Assembly: GCF_002014965.1 (NCBI RefSeq)
Contig: NZ_MUXT01000004.1
Coordinates: 62,001-126,000 of the forward strand
From: Moraxella canis
Lineage (GTDB): Bacteria; Pseudomonadota; Gammaproteobacteria; Pseudomonadales; Moraxellaceae
Reading direction: 5' to 3'
Length of the DNA: 64,000 bases
Position numbers and translations under genes: made by a program. This document shows positions 55,604 through 64,000 of the stretch, one piece after another; position 1 is the stretch's first letter, and every line of letters starts with the position of its first letter. The notes beneath the pieces were generated by a model. The model searched no databases, was not told the origin of the DNA, and saw only the letters and a list, made by a program, of their open reading frames with translations.

Positions 55604-56296
55604 ATGTCAAATAAATTTCTAGAATTACTAACCCCAGAAAACAGCCAATTGATCTTTATCGATCATCAGCCACAGATGGCATTTGGCGTGCAATCAATCG
55701 ACCGTCAAACTCTAAAAAATAACGTCGTTGGCTTGGCAAAAGCAGCCAAAGCTTTTGATATCCCGACCATCATCACCACTGTTGAAACTGAAGCGTTCTC
55801 AGGTCATACATATCCAGAGCTGCTAGAAGTATTCCCAGAAACTCAGCTACTTGAGCGTTCTTCTATGAACTCATGGGATGATCAAAATGTCCGTGATGCG
55901 TTGGCAAAAAATGCACAAAATGGCCGTAAAAAAGTGATCGTTGCAGGTCTATGGACTGAAGTATGTAACTTAGGCTTTGCTTTGGCAGCGGCAGCTGATA
56001 CTGACTATGATATCTATATGGTAGCCGATGCTTCTGGCGGTACTTCTGTAGAAGCTCATGACTATGCCATGCAGCGCATGATCCAAGCAGGTATTATTCC
56101 AGTGACTTGGCAGCAAGTGATGCTTGAGTGGCAACGTGACTGGGCACGCAGAGATACTTATGATGCAGTTATGGATATCGTGAGAGAGCATTCTGGTGCA
56201 TATGGTATGGGCGTAGATTATGCCTACACGATGGTACACAGAGCGCCTGAGCGTGTACAACACGGTGAACGTATCGGCCCAAATCCGGCTAAATAA
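55604..56296 (+). CDS. Isochorismatase-family hydrolase (YcaC-like)
   Basis: A 230-residue hydrolase of the isochorismatase-like cysteine amidohydrolase family. The catalytic triad is visible as Asp20 in LIFIDHQPQMAFG, a Lys around residue 111 in GRKKVIVAGLW, and Cys121 in GLWTEVCNLGFALAA; a cis-peptide Trp-Thr precedes the Cys. The closest described type is YcaC, of unknown substrate; others cleave amides, ureas or hydroxamates. It sits between a pirin and an XapX gene, with GGAG ribosome site. Confidence 0.88.
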   Translation: MSNKFLELLTPENSQLIFIDHQPQMAFGVQSIDRQTLKNNVVGLAKAAKAFDIPTIITTVETEAFSGHTYPELLEVFPETQLLERSSMNSWDDQNVRDALAKNAQNGRKKVIVAGLWTEVCNLGFALAAAADTDYDIYMVADASGGTSVEAHDYAMQRMIQAGIIPVTWQQVMLEWQRDWARRDTYDAVMDIVREHSGAYGMGVDYAYTMVHRAPERVQHGERIGPNPAK

Positions 56297-56369
56297 TTAT
56301 TGATAAATGTTTTGACAGAGGCGTGTTTGATTGAATGCGCCTTTGTCGCTTAAGCATTTTGGATACGTC

Positions 56370-56603
56370 ATGAAAATGTATATTTTTTCTTTTGGTGTTG
56401 GAATTTTAGTGGGCGTCTTATATTATGTACTAAACGTACGATCGCCTGCACCGCCTGTCGTCGCTTTGATCGGGCTTCTGGGGATGCTTGTGGGTGAGCA
56501 AGCAGTTCCTTATGCCAAACAATGGCTGGCACCAAACACTCAGATGAGTGAATCTCAAAGCCAAAATCCACCCAAAACTACCAATGACAAGGAGGCAACA
56601 TGA
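56370..56603 (+). CDS. XapX domain protein
   Basis: A 77-residue protein with the XapX domain: two hydrophobic helices (FSFGVGILVGVLYYVL and VVALIGLLGMLVGEQAVPYA) joined by a short RSPAPP turn, followed by a polar tail. XapX proteins are small membrane proteins of unknown role, often encoded with amidohydrolase or xanthosine-type genes. I chose the ATG at 56370, after GGATACGTC. Its stop overlaps the next start as ATGA. Confidence 0.82.
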   Translation: MKMYIFSFGVGILVGVLYYVLNVRSPAPPVVALIGLLGMLVGEQAVPYAKQWLAPNTQMSESQSQNPPKTTNDKEAT

Positions 56604-58504
56604 GCACAGCTAATCAATCAGTAGATACCATCTTTTATAATGGTAATTTTGCAACATTGGATAAAAATAACCCAACCGCTCAGGCAGTTGCGATCAGTAA
56701 TGGCAAATTTGTCGCTGTTGGTGATGATAATACCATCATGGCAATGTCGGGCAGCAATACCAAGTGCATCAATTTAAAAGGTAGAAAAGTTCTGCCAGGG
56801 TTATTTGACAACCATACACACATCATTCGTGGTGGTCTAAGCTATAACTTGGAGCTGCGCTGGGATGGCGTACGCAGTTTGGCAGATGCGATGGCGATGC
56901 TAAAAGCACAAGTTGACATCACGCCAGCACCGCAGTGGGTGCGTGTTGTGGGTGGTTTTACCGAGCATCAATTTGCCGAAAAACGCCTGCCAACGATTGC
57001 AGAGATTAACGCAATTGCGCCAGATACGCCTGTATTTATTTTGCATTTGTATGACCGTGCACTATTAAATGCAGCAGCTTTGCGTGCTGTTGGCTACACC
57101 AAAGATACGCCAGAACCAGAAGGCGGTGAGATCTTGCGTGACAGTAAAGGCAATCCAACAGGTCTTTTACTTGCCAAGCCTAATGCCATGATCTTGTATT
57201 CGACCTTGGCAAAAGGTCCAAAACTGCCTTTTGATTATCAAGTTAATTCAACGCGTCATTTTATGCGTGAGCTTAACCGCTTGGGCGTAACTGGTGTGAT
57301 TGATGCTGGTGGCGGCTTCCAAAACTACCCAGATGATTATGAAGTTATTCAAAAATTATCAGATGAAGATCAGCTGACAGTACGCATTGCCTATAACTTA
57401 TTCACCCAAAAGCCCAAGGAAGAAAAAGAAGATTTCTTACGTTGGACGTCATCGGTGGAGTATAAGCAAGGCAATGACTATTTCCGTCATAATGGCGCAG
57501 GCGAGATGTTGGTGTTCTCGGCAGCTGACTTTGAGGATTTTCGTCAGCCGCGTCCTGATATGCCACAAGAAATGGAAGGTGAGCTAGAAGAAGTGGTGCG
57601 TATCTTGGCTCAAAACCGCTGGCCATGGCGCTTACACGCGACCTATGATGAGACCATCTCGCGTGCGCTTGATGTCTTTGAAAAAGTCAATGAAGACATT
57701 CCGCTAGAGGGGCTAAACTGGTTCTTTGACCACGCTGAGACCATCTCGGACAGATCGATTGAGCGTATCGCCAAACTTGGCGGCGGCGTTGCGGTGCAGC
57801 ATCGTATGGCGTACCAAGGTGAGTATTTTGTTGAGCGTTATGGTAAAGGGGCAGCCGCAGCGACACCGCCAATTAAGCGCATTCTTGAAAGCGGTGTGAA
57901 AGTGTCTGCAGGTACGGACGCAACCCGTGTTGCGTCGTATAACCCATGGGTATCTTTGTCTTGGATGACCACTGGTAAAACTGTTGGCGGCATGGGACTT
58001 TATCCAAATGAAAATCTGCTTGACCGTGAAACGGCACTGCGCATGTGGACAGAAAATGTGGCGTGGTTCTCAAACGAAGAAGGCAAACGCGGACGCATTG
58101 AAGAAGGTCAATTTGCTGACTTCATCATTCCAAGTAAAGACTATTTTTCTGTGACTGATGAAGAATTGCCGCATTTGACATCGCATCTGACTGTGGTCGG
58201 CGGTAAAGTGGTCTTTGGTGATGATGAGTTTTCATCACTGGATGAAAATCCACTACCACCTGCCATGCCAGAATGGTCGCCAACTCGCCGCTTCGGAGGT
58301 TATGGTGCTTGGGCAGATGAAGACTTAAGCCGTAATTCATTTGCGCCATCGCAAAATGTTCAGCAGATGGTCAGCAGCTGTGGCTGTGGCACAAGCTGTG
58401 GTTTGCATGGTCATAATCATGCCAAAGCTTGGGCGTCTACAGTGCCAAGCAGTGACCTAAAGAGCTTCTTTGGTGCATTAGGCTGTTCTTGCTGGATGGC
58501 TTAA
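56600..58504 (+). CDS. Amidohydrolase family protein (YtcJ-like)
   Basis: A 634-residue metal-dependent hydrolase of the YtcJ type. The amidohydrolase motif LFDNHTHIIRGG gives the HxH ligands; later ligands lie in HATYDETISRALD, WFFDHAETISD and SAGTDATRVASYNPW. The substrate is not known; family members cleave cyclic or linear amides. The last 45 residues are odd: a Cys-rich segment (SSCGCGTSCGLHGHNHAKAW then GCSCWMA) that could bind metal or iron-sulfur. No signal peptide is seen, so the enzyme is cytoplasmic. It overlaps XapX and precedes an MFS transporter by 11 bases. Confidence 0.88.
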   Translation: MSTANQSVDTIFYNGNFATLDKNNPTAQAVAISNGKFVAVGDDNTIMAMSGSNTKCINLKGRKVLPGLFDNHTHIIRGGLSYNLELRWDGVRSLADAMAMLKAQVDITPAPQWVRVVGGFTEHQFAEKRLPTIAEINAIAPDTPVFILHLYDRALLNAAALRAVGYTKDTPEPEGGEILRDSKGNPTGLLLAKPNAMILYSTLAKGPKLPFDYQVNSTRHFMRELNRLGVTGVIDAGGGFQNYPDDYEVIQKLSDEDQLTVRIAYNLFTQKPKEEKEDFLRWTSSVEYKQGNDYFRHNGAGEMLVFSAADFEDFRQPRPDMPQEMEGELEEVVRILAQNRWPWRLHATYDETISRALDVFEKVNEDIPLEGLNWFFDHAETISDRSIERIAKLGGGVAVQHRMAYQGEYFVERYGKGAAAATPPIKRILESGVKVSAGTDATRVASYNPWVSLSWMTTGKTVGGMGLYPNENLLDRETALRMWTENVAWFSNEEGKRGRIEEGQFADFIIPSKDYFSVTDEELPHLTSHLTVVGGKVVFGDDEFSSLDENPLPPAMPEWSPTRRFGGYGAWADEDLSRNSFAPSQNVQQMVSSCGCGTSCGLHGHNHAKAWASTVPSSDLKSFFGALGCSCWMA

Positions 58505-58515
58505 TGGAGGCTTGA

Positions 58516-60105
58516 ATGAACGAAACGTCATCAGACAGTTTCGCTCCATTAAAAGTCAAAGTCTTCTTAGTGATGTGGCTAGCGACCATTTTAGGAAATA
58601 TCGGTAGCTTCATCAGAGACGTTGGCAGTGCTTGGATTATGACCGACTTGTCACCGTCGCCGATGGCGGTGGCAATGGTGCAAGCGGCAGCAACCTTGCC
58701 CATTTTTTTGTTGGCAATTCCAGCGGGAGTTTTGTCGGATATTTTAGATAAGCGCAAGTTTTTGATAGGTATTCAGATGCTCATGGCATTTAGTAGTATC
58801 TGTCTTATGCTACTTTCAGCGCTTGGTATGCAATCAGTGGCTTCACTGATTGCATTAACATTTTTAAGTGGTATTGGTGTGGCATTGATGGGGCCGACTT
58901 GGCAAGCCATCGTGCCTGAACTGATTGATAGATCTCAGCTAAGAAATGCTGTTGCATTAAATTCCTTAGGCATTAATATCGCTCGAGCCATTGGTCCTGC
59001 CTTAGGCGGGCTGATTTTGGCCAGTTTCGGTGTGGCTGCTGCGTATGGCGCGGATGTCTTAAGCTATGTTGTGGTGATTGCTGCACTGATTTGGTGGAAG
59101 CGACCCGTTCGCGCTAAGGACGAGATGTCAGAGAGTTTTGTCGGCGCATTTAAGGCGGGTCTACGCTATGCTAAGGCAAGCCGAGAGCTGCATATCATCT
59201 TTGGGCGCGTATTTGTTTATTTTGTCATGGCAAGTTCGGTTTGGGCATTGTTGCCATTGGTTGCCAGAACGCTTTTACAGGGCGATGCCAGATTTTATGG
59301 TATCATGCTTGGTTTGGTGGGGATCGGTGCGATCGTTGGTGCGGTCATTCTGCCCAAAATTAGAGCGCGATTTAGCGCCGATCAAATGCTGTTATGTGCT
59401 GCCTTTATCACCGGCTTGGTGATGCTGGCTTTGTCGGCTTCACCGCCCAAAGCCGTTGCCTTGTTGTTGCTTTTATTTTTGGGAGTTGCGTGGATTACTG
59501 CGCTTACTACACTTAATAGCTTAACTCAAGGTATTTTGCCCAACTGGGTTCGTGGACGAGCGTTGGCGCTGTATTTGATGGTGTTCAATGGCGCCATGAC
59601 CTTAGGTAGTGTGATCTGGGGCGCGGTTGCTACTCAGATTGGGCTGGTTGAGACATTGATTGCTTCTGGTATTTGCTTATTGATTAGTAGCCTTTTGACC
59701 TATAAAATCAAATTGCCTAATGATAATCTGGATACCACGCCTTCAAATCATTGGGCGCCGCCAGTTGTCAATACGCCGATTGATCCTAATGACGGTCCTG
59801 TGATGATTCAGATAATGTATCAGCCTAAGCCTGAGCATCAAGAAGCGTTTTTAAAGACCATTTATCAGCTGTCAACTCAGCGCTATAAAGATGGTGCTTA
59901 TCAATGGGGCATTACGAAGTGTACTGATGAAGTGGATGTGTATTTGGAGTACTTTTTTGTTGAATCTTGGCAGGAGCATATGCGCCAGCATCAGCGTGTT
60001 TCAAGTGCAGATGCAGCACTTCAGGCTCAGATCCTTGAGTACTTAAAGCCCAATACACAGCCTGAAGTTCGGCACTATCTGACTGCCAGACCAAATAAAG
60101 CTTAA
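58516..60105 (+). CDS. MFS transporter with C-terminal ferredoxin-like domain
   Basis: A 529-residue protein. Residues about 15-405 are a major facilitator with 11-12 helices, of the EntS/MFS_3 type (FLVMWLATILGNIGSFIRDV and SGIGVALMGPTWQAIVPELI at the start). Residues about 420-529 form a soluble dimeric alpha-beta barrel-like domain (MIQIMYQPKPEHQEAFLKTI, VDVYLEYFFVESWQEHMRQH) resembling antibiotic-biosynthesis monooxygenases. The tandem arrangement is known in this family. The cassette position suggests transport of the amidohydrolase substrate or product, which is an inference. Confidence 0.88.
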   Translation: MNETSSDSFAPLKVKVFLVMWLATILGNIGSFIRDVGSAWIMTDLSPSPMAVAMVQAAATLPIFLLAIPAGVLSDILDKRKFLIGIQMLMAFSSICLMLLSALGMQSVASLIALTFLSGIGVALMGPTWQAIVPELIDRSQLRNAVALNSLGINIARAIGPALGGLILASFGVAAAYGADVLSYVVVIAALIWWKRPVRAKDEMSESFVGAFKAGLRYAKASRELHIIFGRVFVYFVMASSVWALLPLVARTLLQGDARFYGIMLGLVGIGAIVGAVILPKIRARFSADQMLLCAAFITGLVMLALSASPPKAVALLLLLFLGVAWITALTTLNSLTQGILPNWVRGRALALYLMVFNGAMTLGSVIWGAVATQIGLVETLIASGICLLISSLLTYKIKLPNDNLDTTPSNHWAPPVVNTPIDPNDGPVMIQIMYQPKPEHQEAFLKTIYQLSTQRYKDGAYQWGITKCTDEVDVYLEYFFVESWQEHMRQHQRVSSADAALQAQILEYLKPNTQPEVRHYLTARPNKA

Positions 60106-60140
60106 GGTTTATGCGCTCAGCGCACTTGTCAGATCAAACC

Positions 60141-60175
60141 AAAACAGCTACTGATGATTCGGTGGCTGTTTTTAT
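60141..60175 (+). terminator. Terminator of the pirin-MFS cassette
   Basis: Stem AAAACAGC with GCTGTTTT, with extra inner pairs, followed by TTTATTGG. Confidence 0.75.
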
Positions 60176-60207
60176 TGGCTAAGGAAAACTTGGGGGTGAA
60201 TGAACAT

Positions 60208-60239
60208 AAAAAAACGCGCTCAATGTATTGAGCGCGTTT
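60208..60239 (-). terminator. Terminator of tRNA-Glu
   Basis: Stem AAACGCGCTCAAT with ATTGAGCGCGTTT; on the minus strand it ends in a T run. Confidence 0.85.
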
Positions 60240-60246
60240 AGAATAG

Positions 60247-60322
60247 TGGCATCCCATAGGGGATTCGAACCCCTGTTACCGCCGTGAAAGGGCGGTGTCC
60301 TAGGCCTCTAGACGAATGGGAC
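60247..60322 (-). tRNA. tRNA-Glu (anticodon UUC)
   Basis: A 76-base cloverleaf with encoded CCA. The acceptor stem is GTCCCAT with ATGGGAT (G1 pairs with U72), the anticodon stem CCGCC with GGCGG has loop CTTTCAC with anticodon TTC, and the T arm is AGGGG, TTCGAAT, CCCCT. It is very similar to E. coli tRNA-Glu. Confidence 0.95.
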
Positions 60323-60465
60323 ACAGTGTGCAAAGCTCAAACCTTTGCTGAATTTCGGCGCTTTCACCGTTGATCCGAAATTGGTTGCCATTATATCATG
60401 ATATTTTTGGTCGTCAAGCGTTTTATGTCAAAATTTTGACGAAAACTGCTAAGTAATTGATTTTT

Positions 60466-60496
60466 AATAAAATGGCTCAGATTTACTGAGCCATTT
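60466..60496 (-). terminator. Terminator of yajQ
   Basis: On the minus strand, AAATGGCTCAG pairs with CTGAGCCATTT and is followed by TTATTAAAAATC. Confidence 0.7.
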
Positions 60497-60515
60497 AAGA
60501 GAATTGTGGTTGCTA

Positions 60516-61004
60516 TTAGTCTTTGAAGTTATTAAATTGTAGCGGGACGCCAAATTGCTTATCTTTTAAAAATGCCATGGCAAGCTGTAGATTGTCTTTT
60601 TTCTTATCGCTGATCCGAACCTTATCGCCTTGGATGCTGGCAGAAACTTTCAGATCAGATTCTTTGAGCGACTTGGAGATTTTCTTGGCGGTGTCGGCAT
60701 CAAGTCCATCTTTTAGGTTGATGACTTGCTTAATTTGTTTACCTGACTGCTGCTTATCTTGTGGATCTAGCGACTGCAAATCCACACCGCGCTTAATCAG
60801 CTGCTTTTCAAAAATGGCATACACATTGTCCGATTGTAGCTCATTATCGGTGGTAATGGTAACAGTTTTGGCTTTTTCGTTCAGCTCAATGCTGATGTCG
60901 CTGCCCTTAAAATCAAAGCGAGTGGCGACTTCTTTTTCGGCATTTTGAACCGCGTGCTTGACTTCAAACACTTGTAATTCTGAAACCACATCAAAAGATG
61001 GCAT
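60516..61004 (-). CDS. YajQ family nucleotide-binding protein
   Basis: A 162-residue protein, the usual YajQ length. It begins MPSFDVVSELQVFEVKHAVQ and has TRFDFKGSDISIELNEKA, QIKQVINLKDGLDAD and KVSASIQGDKVRISDKKKDN, typical of the double ferredoxin-like fold. Members bind nucleotides; some bind cyclic-di-GMP and influence transcription. I chose the ATG at 61004, behind AGGGAG; the frame continues without a plausible start. It is separated from the rnt gene by 29 bases. Confidence 0.93.
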   Translation of the reverse strand: MPSFDVVSELQVFEVKHAVQNAEKEVATRFDFKGSDISIELNEKAKTVTITTDNELQSDNVYAIFEKQLIKRGVDLQSLDPQDKQQSGKQIKQVINLKDGLDADTAKKISKSLKESDLKVSASIQGDKVRISDKKKDNLQLAMAFLKDKQFGVPLQFNNFKD

Positions 61005-61032
61005 AATTTTCTCCCTAATTAAACTAAATGAA

Positions 61033-61716
61033 TCATGGCGCTTCGTCATCGCAACTGCAATCAAGCTCATCAGCGGCTTTTTCGGTCGGCAATAATGCGC
61101 TTTGATTGACAATATGACAAAACAGTTCGGCGGTTTTTTGGGTGTCATACAGTGCTGAGTGGGCATGATTATTATCAAAGCCAAGCCCGGCAATCAAACA
61201 GGTTTTTGCCAGTACCGTATGCCCATAGGCGAGTGCAGCAAAACTTGCCGTATCAAGCACGCTAAACGCATGAAAGGGCGAGTGATTTTTGCTGTTGGTG
61301 CGTGCGATAGCAGCATTTAAAAAGCCCAAATCAAAATGCGCATTATGACCGACCAAAATACACTGGCGGCAACCTTGTTCTTTTTTGATGCGCTTAAGCG
61401 TCTTAAAAATACGGCGTAAAGCGGTTTTTTCGTCTTCGCTGATGGCTTTTCTAAAAGGGCTATCCGGATTAATGCCGGTAAATTTCAGTGACGCCGGCTC
61501 AAGGTTTGCTCCAACAAACGGCTCAATGTGTGCATTCAAAGGCTCGCCTTGGTACAGCTTTCCTTCATCATCCATCAAAATTGGCACGCAAGCAATCTCA
61601 AGCAGTGCATCAGTTGCAGCATTAAAGCCAGCGGTCTCTACATCCACCACCACAGGCAAAAATCCTCGAAATCGATCGGCAATGGTGGGTTTTATTGATT
61701 TGACTAATTCGCTCAT
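61033..61716 (-). CDS. rnt: Ribonuclease T
   Basis: A 227-residue DEDD-type 3' exonuclease that trims tRNA ends and other stable RNAs. The exonuclease motifs are [20 protein letters not shown] with Asp and Glu, [13 protein letters not shown] in motif II and [14 protein letters not shown] with the His and Asp of motif III. I chose the ATG at 61716; its start overlaps the pyrC stop by four bases (ATGA). A C-terminal run of acidic and Cys residues ([11 protein letters not shown]) ends the protein. Confidence 0.93.
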   Translation of the reverse strand: MSELVKSIKPTIADRFRGFLPVVVDVETAGFNAATDALLEIACVPILMDDEGKLYQGEPLNAHIEPFVGANLEPASLKFTGINPDSPFRKAISEDEKTALRRIFKTLKRIKKEQGCRQCILVGHNAHFDLGFLNAAIARTNSKNHSPFHAFSVLDTASFAALAYGHTVLAKTCLIAGLGFDNNHAHSALYDTQKTAELFCHIVNQSALLPTEKAADELDCSCDDEAP

Positions 61717-62777
61717 GCGCTGACCACTTGCCAAGGCAGAACTTCACCTGCCAATAGCGGCGTAAGCGTCTTATCACCCAAATAATCAAAGCTGTCAGGT
61801 ACGGTCTGTGGCTCTTTGATGAGTGTGATTTGGGTAGTATTGACTGGTAAACCATAAAAATCAGCGCCATATCGGCTCGCAAAATTTTCAAGCTTATCAA
61901 GTGCATTGACGCTTTCAAAAGCCATGGCATATAGCGGTAGGGCATGCAAAGCGCTATAGCAGCCAGCACAGCCGCACGCTGCTTCCTTGGTGTGTGTGGC
62001 ATGTGGTGCTGAATCGGTTCCCAAGAAAAACTTAGGGTTGCCACTGGTTGCCACCTCAAGCAGGCGCGCTTGATGGGTGGCTCGTTTTAAAATGGGTAAA
62101 CAATAATAGTGAGGCTTAACACCGCCAACCAGCAGATGATTACGATTAAATAACAGATGCTGTGGAGTGATCGTCGCTGCGATATGATCGCCTTGAGCCA
62201 AGCAAAAATCTGCCGCATCAGCGGTAGTGATGTGCTCCATGACGATCTTTAGGTTTGGGAATTGGGCGATGATTTTACTCAGCACATCATCCAAAAAGCG
62301 TTTTTCACGATCAAAAATATCAATCTCACTGTGAGTCACTTCACCATGTACCAATAGCGGCATACCGTGCTTTTGCATGGCTTCAAATACTGAGCCGCGC
62401 GCCAAAATATCAGTCACGCCATCAGCAGAGTTGGTGGTCGCGCCTGCTGGATAAAGCTTCACAGCTGATACGACGCCTGTTTGGACAGCTTTGTCAATGT
62501 CTTGGGCGGTGGTGTGATCAGTCAAATACAGCACCATGCGTGGATCAAAGCTATCTTGACGAGCAGATGGCAAATCACTGTCTTTGAGTGCCTTTAAGAT
62601 GCGTTCGCGATAGGCGACGGCTTGGTCGGCTGTCTTGACAGGCGGTACCAAATTTGGCATACAAATCACACGATTAAAACTGGCTGCCGCGTGCTTAACG
62701 GTGGTCGCCAGAGCGTCGCCATCACGCAGATGGATATGCCAATCATCTGGCTGAATGATAGTTAATGTCGTTGTCAT
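61713..62777 (-). CDS. pyrC: Dihydroorotase
   Basis: A 354-residue zinc enzyme of pyrimidine synthesis that closes carbamoyl aspartate to dihydroorotate. The zinc-binding HxH is in [16 protein letters not shown]; later ligands are in the [11 protein letters not shown] and [11 protein letters not shown] blocks; and LGTDSAPH gives the catalytic Asp. It is of the E. coli-type class II. It is the first gene of a pyrC-rnt pair. Confidence 0.95.
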   Translation of the reverse strand: MTTTLTIIQPDDWHIHLRDGDALATTVKHAAASFNRVICMPNLVPPVKTADQAVAYRERILKALKDSDLPSARQDSFDPRMVLYLTDHTTAQDIDKAVQTGVVSAVKLYPAGATTNSADGVTDILARGSVFEAMQKHGMPLLVHGEVTHSEIDIFDREKRFLDDVLSKIIAQFPNLKIVMEHITTADAADFCLAQGDHIAATITPQHLLFNRNHLLVGGVKPHYYCLPILKRATHQARLLEVATSGNPKFFLGTDSAPHATHTKEAACGCAGCYSALHALPLYAMAFESVNALDKLENFASRYGADFYGLPVNTTQITLIKEPQTVPDSFDYLGDKTLTPLLAGEVLPWQVVSA

Positions 62778-62915
62778 AATCTATTTAAACTTAAAAAGAA
62801 TACAAAAAATCCATTATTGTAGGGATTGGAATTTTTGTCAAGGTTTGAAAGTAAATTTGATAAAAATTCCAACTTATGCCGAGTTTTTCAGCACTGGAGT
62901 GATTTGGTAAGCAAA

Positions 62916-62948
62916 TAAAAAACTCCCAATCGTTTTGATTGAGAGTTT
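62916..62948 (-). terminator. Terminator of argG
   Basis: Stem AAACTCCCAATC with GATTGAGAGTTT, 12 bp with one mismatch, followed on the minus strand by a TTTATTTGC tract. Confidence 0.7.
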
Positions 62949-62954
62949 GTGGGA

Positions 62955-64000
<1,046 letters not shown>

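Noticed and set aside
60247..60322. Possible integration site at tRNA-Glu
   Set aside because: No integrase, no direct repeat of the tRNA 3' end nearby and only housekeeping genes on the 3' side; nothing supports an island boundary.

Overview
The window looks like a contiguous piece of a chromosome from the gammaproteobacterial family Moraxellaceae, most likely a Moraxella or close relative. This is inferred from moderate AT-richness, protein resemblance (ClpB, MnmG, ArgG of the E. coli-like long type, SspA/SspB, Pal, YajQ, RsmJ, CmoM) and gene neighbourhoods (ypjD beside ffh, rplM-rpsI, petABC, sspAB). I made no database comparison, so genus is an inference. I see no phage, insertion sequence, CRISPR array or toxin-antitoxin locus; the region is mostly housekeeping with several accessory operons.

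Layout. 0-7 kb: the end of a type I secretion ABC transporter with its HlyD adaptor and a DUF3465 protein, outer-membrane phospholipase A, then comF overlapping three minor-pilin genes (pilV-pilW-pilX). 7-15 kb: an unrecognised outer-membrane barrel-like protein, a phosphopantetheinyl transferase, a stand-alone Pal lipoprotein, PepN, WaaA, a pirin and RsmE. 15-21 kb (minus): an EamA exporter, then a probable peptidoglycan O-acetylation set (MBOAT transferase, SGNH partner, Ape1-like esterase) and CmoM. 21-31 kb (plus): a lipoprotein, an ABC uptake system with two tandem paralogous binding lipoproteins, PurU and ClpB.

30.4-36.6 kb (minus): NRDE protein, SspB, SspA, the cytochrome bc1 complex (petA-petB-petC), ribosomal S9/L13 and a small lipoprotein. 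36.8-40.5 kb (plus): MnmG, an AEC permease and a hemerythrin-like protein. 40.5-47.1 kb (minus): SbcC/SbcD, a YbeD-like protein and a YpjD-like membrane protein. 47.3-54.4 kb (plus): Ffh, TsaB, UppP, RsmJ, a small membrane protein, UbiA and a Pit phosphate transporter behind a PhoB-type promoter. 54.8-60.1 kb (plus): a cassette of pirin, isochorismatase-family hydrolase, XapX protein, YtcJ-like amidohydrolase and MFS transporter. 60.2-64 kb (minus): tRNA-Glu, YajQ, RNase T, PyrC and the 3' part of argG.

The most interesting signals are regulatory and contextual: a near-textbook PHO box followed by a terminator-like leader upstream of pit; a perfect 16-bp palindrome in the leader of the bc1 operon; mutually exclusive hairpins between the second binding-protein gene and its permease; a possible sigma-32 promoter before clpB; and the 55-60 kb cassette, whose amidohydrolase ends in an unusual cysteine-rich tail. 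No wholly new system could be demonstrated from sequence alone.
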